In this document: positions 59,712 to 60,323 of the stretch, piece after piece
Position numbering within the stretch: the stretch's first letter is position 1
How the letters are laid out: the number at the start of each line of letters is the position of its first letter
Source of the DNA: Allosphingosinicella sp.
GTDB lineage: Bacteria > Pseudomonadota > Alphaproteobacteria > Sphingomonadales > Sphingomonadaceae
Length of the DNA: 60,323 nt
Assembly: GCA_030447665.1 (NCBI GenBank)
Contig: JAUJOJ010000002.1
Location: 1 to 60,323 of the forward strand
Reading direction: 5' to 3'
Position numbers and translations under genes: made by a program
The notes under the pieces: generated by a model
Seen by the model: the letters and a program-made list of their open reading frames with translations, nothing else
Database searches by the model: none
Told to the model about the DNA's origin: nothing

Positions 59712-60323
59712 TGCCAGTCGCTGCCAATGTCCGTATCGCGCCGATCGCGACGGACCCGACCGCCGCCGCCCAATCGGATGGGACTGCTCCCGCCGAGATT
59801 TTCGGCGAGATCATCTCAGGCCTCGCCGAGGCGAGCGTAGAGGGCGCGTTGGAAGCCCCCGTCCCCGTGAGCGCTGAGGCCGCGGGCACGGAACCGCCGC
59901 CGCAGGTGGGCGAATGTGAAGTCGCCGAGACGGTGGAGCAGCTACTGGCGCTCGCCTCTTCGCGTCCTGCCGGAGCGAAGCCGGCCGCGCCGATGAGGGT
60001 CGAGCCCCCGAAAGACGAGCTCCTTGAAGACGAGCTCCCGAAAGACGCGGCTGAAATGCCGATTGCGCCCCGAGAGACGCTGCCCGGCAGGGATGTGCCG
60101 GTTCCGCAGGCGGTGGCGGCTGTCTTGCCGGCGATCAGCCGGCTTGCCGAGTACCGGCCGGTCACAGTGACGGCCGCCGTGGAGACGCCGGTCTCGTCCG
60201 CCGACCAGCCGCAGCCGGAAACGATCGCGGTTTCCGACTTGCCGCAGATCGCGGCGGTTTCCGACCACCCGCAGATCGCGGCGGTTTCCGACCACCCGCA
60301 GATCGCGGCGGTTTCCGACCACC
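59711..60323 (+). CDS. fliK: FliK-like hook-length protein, cut by the window end
   Basis: The visible 204 residues are low in complexity and rich in Ala, Pro, Val and Glu (APIATDPTAAAQSDGTAPAE, PKDELLEDELPKDAAEMP), as expected for the N-terminal ruler part of FliK. The conserved C-terminal domain lies outside the window. The start overlaps the fliJ stop (TGATG). The end of the visible frame is made of a nine-residue repeat (SDHPQIAAV). The name rests on position and composition. Confidence 0.72.
   Translation, partial: MPVAANVRIAPIATDPTAAAQSDGTAPAEIFGEIISGLAEASVEGALEAPVPVSAEAAGTEPPPQVGECEVAETVEQLLALASSRPAGAKPAAPMRVEPPKDELLEDELPKDAAEMPIAPRETLPGRDVPVPQAVAAVLPAISRLAEYRPVTVTAAVETPVSSADQPQPETIAVSDLPQIAAVSDHPQIAAVSDHPQIAAVSDH
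60243..60323. repeat. 27-base tandem repeat within fliK, running off the window
   Basis: Three units of 27 bases (GCAGATCGCGGCGGTTTCCG plus ACCACCC) in frame encode PQIAAVSDH. A more diverged unit (SDLPQIAAV) lies just before. The array reaches the last base of the window, so its true length is unknown. Confidence 0.9.

Noticed and set aside
60243..60323. CRISPR-like array at the window end
   Set aside because: Units are contiguous, without spacers, and stay in frame with fliK, so this is a coding tandem repeat.
1..60323. tRNA, rRNA, insertion sequence or prophage
   Set aside because: No cloverleaf-like sequence, rRNA motif, transposase or phage structural gene was recognised while reading both strands; short RNA genes could still be missed by eye.

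Overview
The window looks like a chromosome piece from an alphaproteobacterium of the Sphingomonadales (Sphingomonas-like). The evidence is high GC, the gene families seen (LOV-HTH regulator, PdeM, paired periplasmic Msr proteins, TonB-free OmpW pair) and sphingomonad-style intergenic repeats. This assignment comes from reading protein sequence by eye, without database searches. No tRNA, rRNA, CRISPR array or classical insertion sequence was recognised.

Left part (1-22.5 kb): a metabolic and stress region. It holds two tandem Tat-exported M20-like proteins separated by a small GIY-YIG nuclease gene between inverted REP-like repeats. After these come a DEDD exonuclease, a cold-shock/IF-1-like pair, a YihY membrane protein next to a ZIP transporter remnant, an M19 dipeptidase, a PAS hybrid kinase and an Hsp20 gene with a ROSE-like leader. 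PdeM, MsrA/MsrB, PabBC, SdaA, KptA, an S9 peptidase, an N-terminally truncated IspH, a LOV-LuxR regulator and a soluble chemoreceptor-like protein follow. A dispersed two-hairpin repeat occurs between many of these genes.

Middle part (22.5-34.4 kb): signalling. A histidine kinase, receiver and GGDEF-EAL set is read leftward. A paralogous kinase with a degenerate ATPase domain, a CheY-like receiver, an AOS-family PLP enzyme and two OmpW proteins are read rightward. Next is a leftward motA-motB-GGDEF-PilZ unit preceded by a good sigma-28 promoter.

Right part (34.4-60.3 kb): flagellar genes. flgBCDEFGHIJKL is read leftward. A small MotA/MotB-like pair, flgA-flgM-flgN, and a lytic transglycosylase-flhA-flhG-fliA unit are read rightward. 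A decayed HAD/methyltransferase locus precedes leftward fliC. A sigma-54 activator (FleQ/FlbD type) and fliEFGHIJ-fliK are read rightward to the window end. Four near-perfect sigma-54 promoters (flgB, flgA, transglycosylase-flhA, activator) and two sigma-28 promoters (fliC, motA) outline a hierarchy: activator plus sigma-54, then FliA/FlgM, then filament and motor.

About a dozen otherwise well-conserved genes (msrB, pabBC, kptA, S9 peptidase, flgM, transglycosylase, flhA, activator, fliE and others) carry small indels that break the frame, at least two at homopolymers. Residual sequencing error is the simplest explanation for most of them. By contrast, the truncated ispH, the ZIP remnant and the locus upstream of fliC look like real decay, and two of these three are joined to the dispersed repeat.
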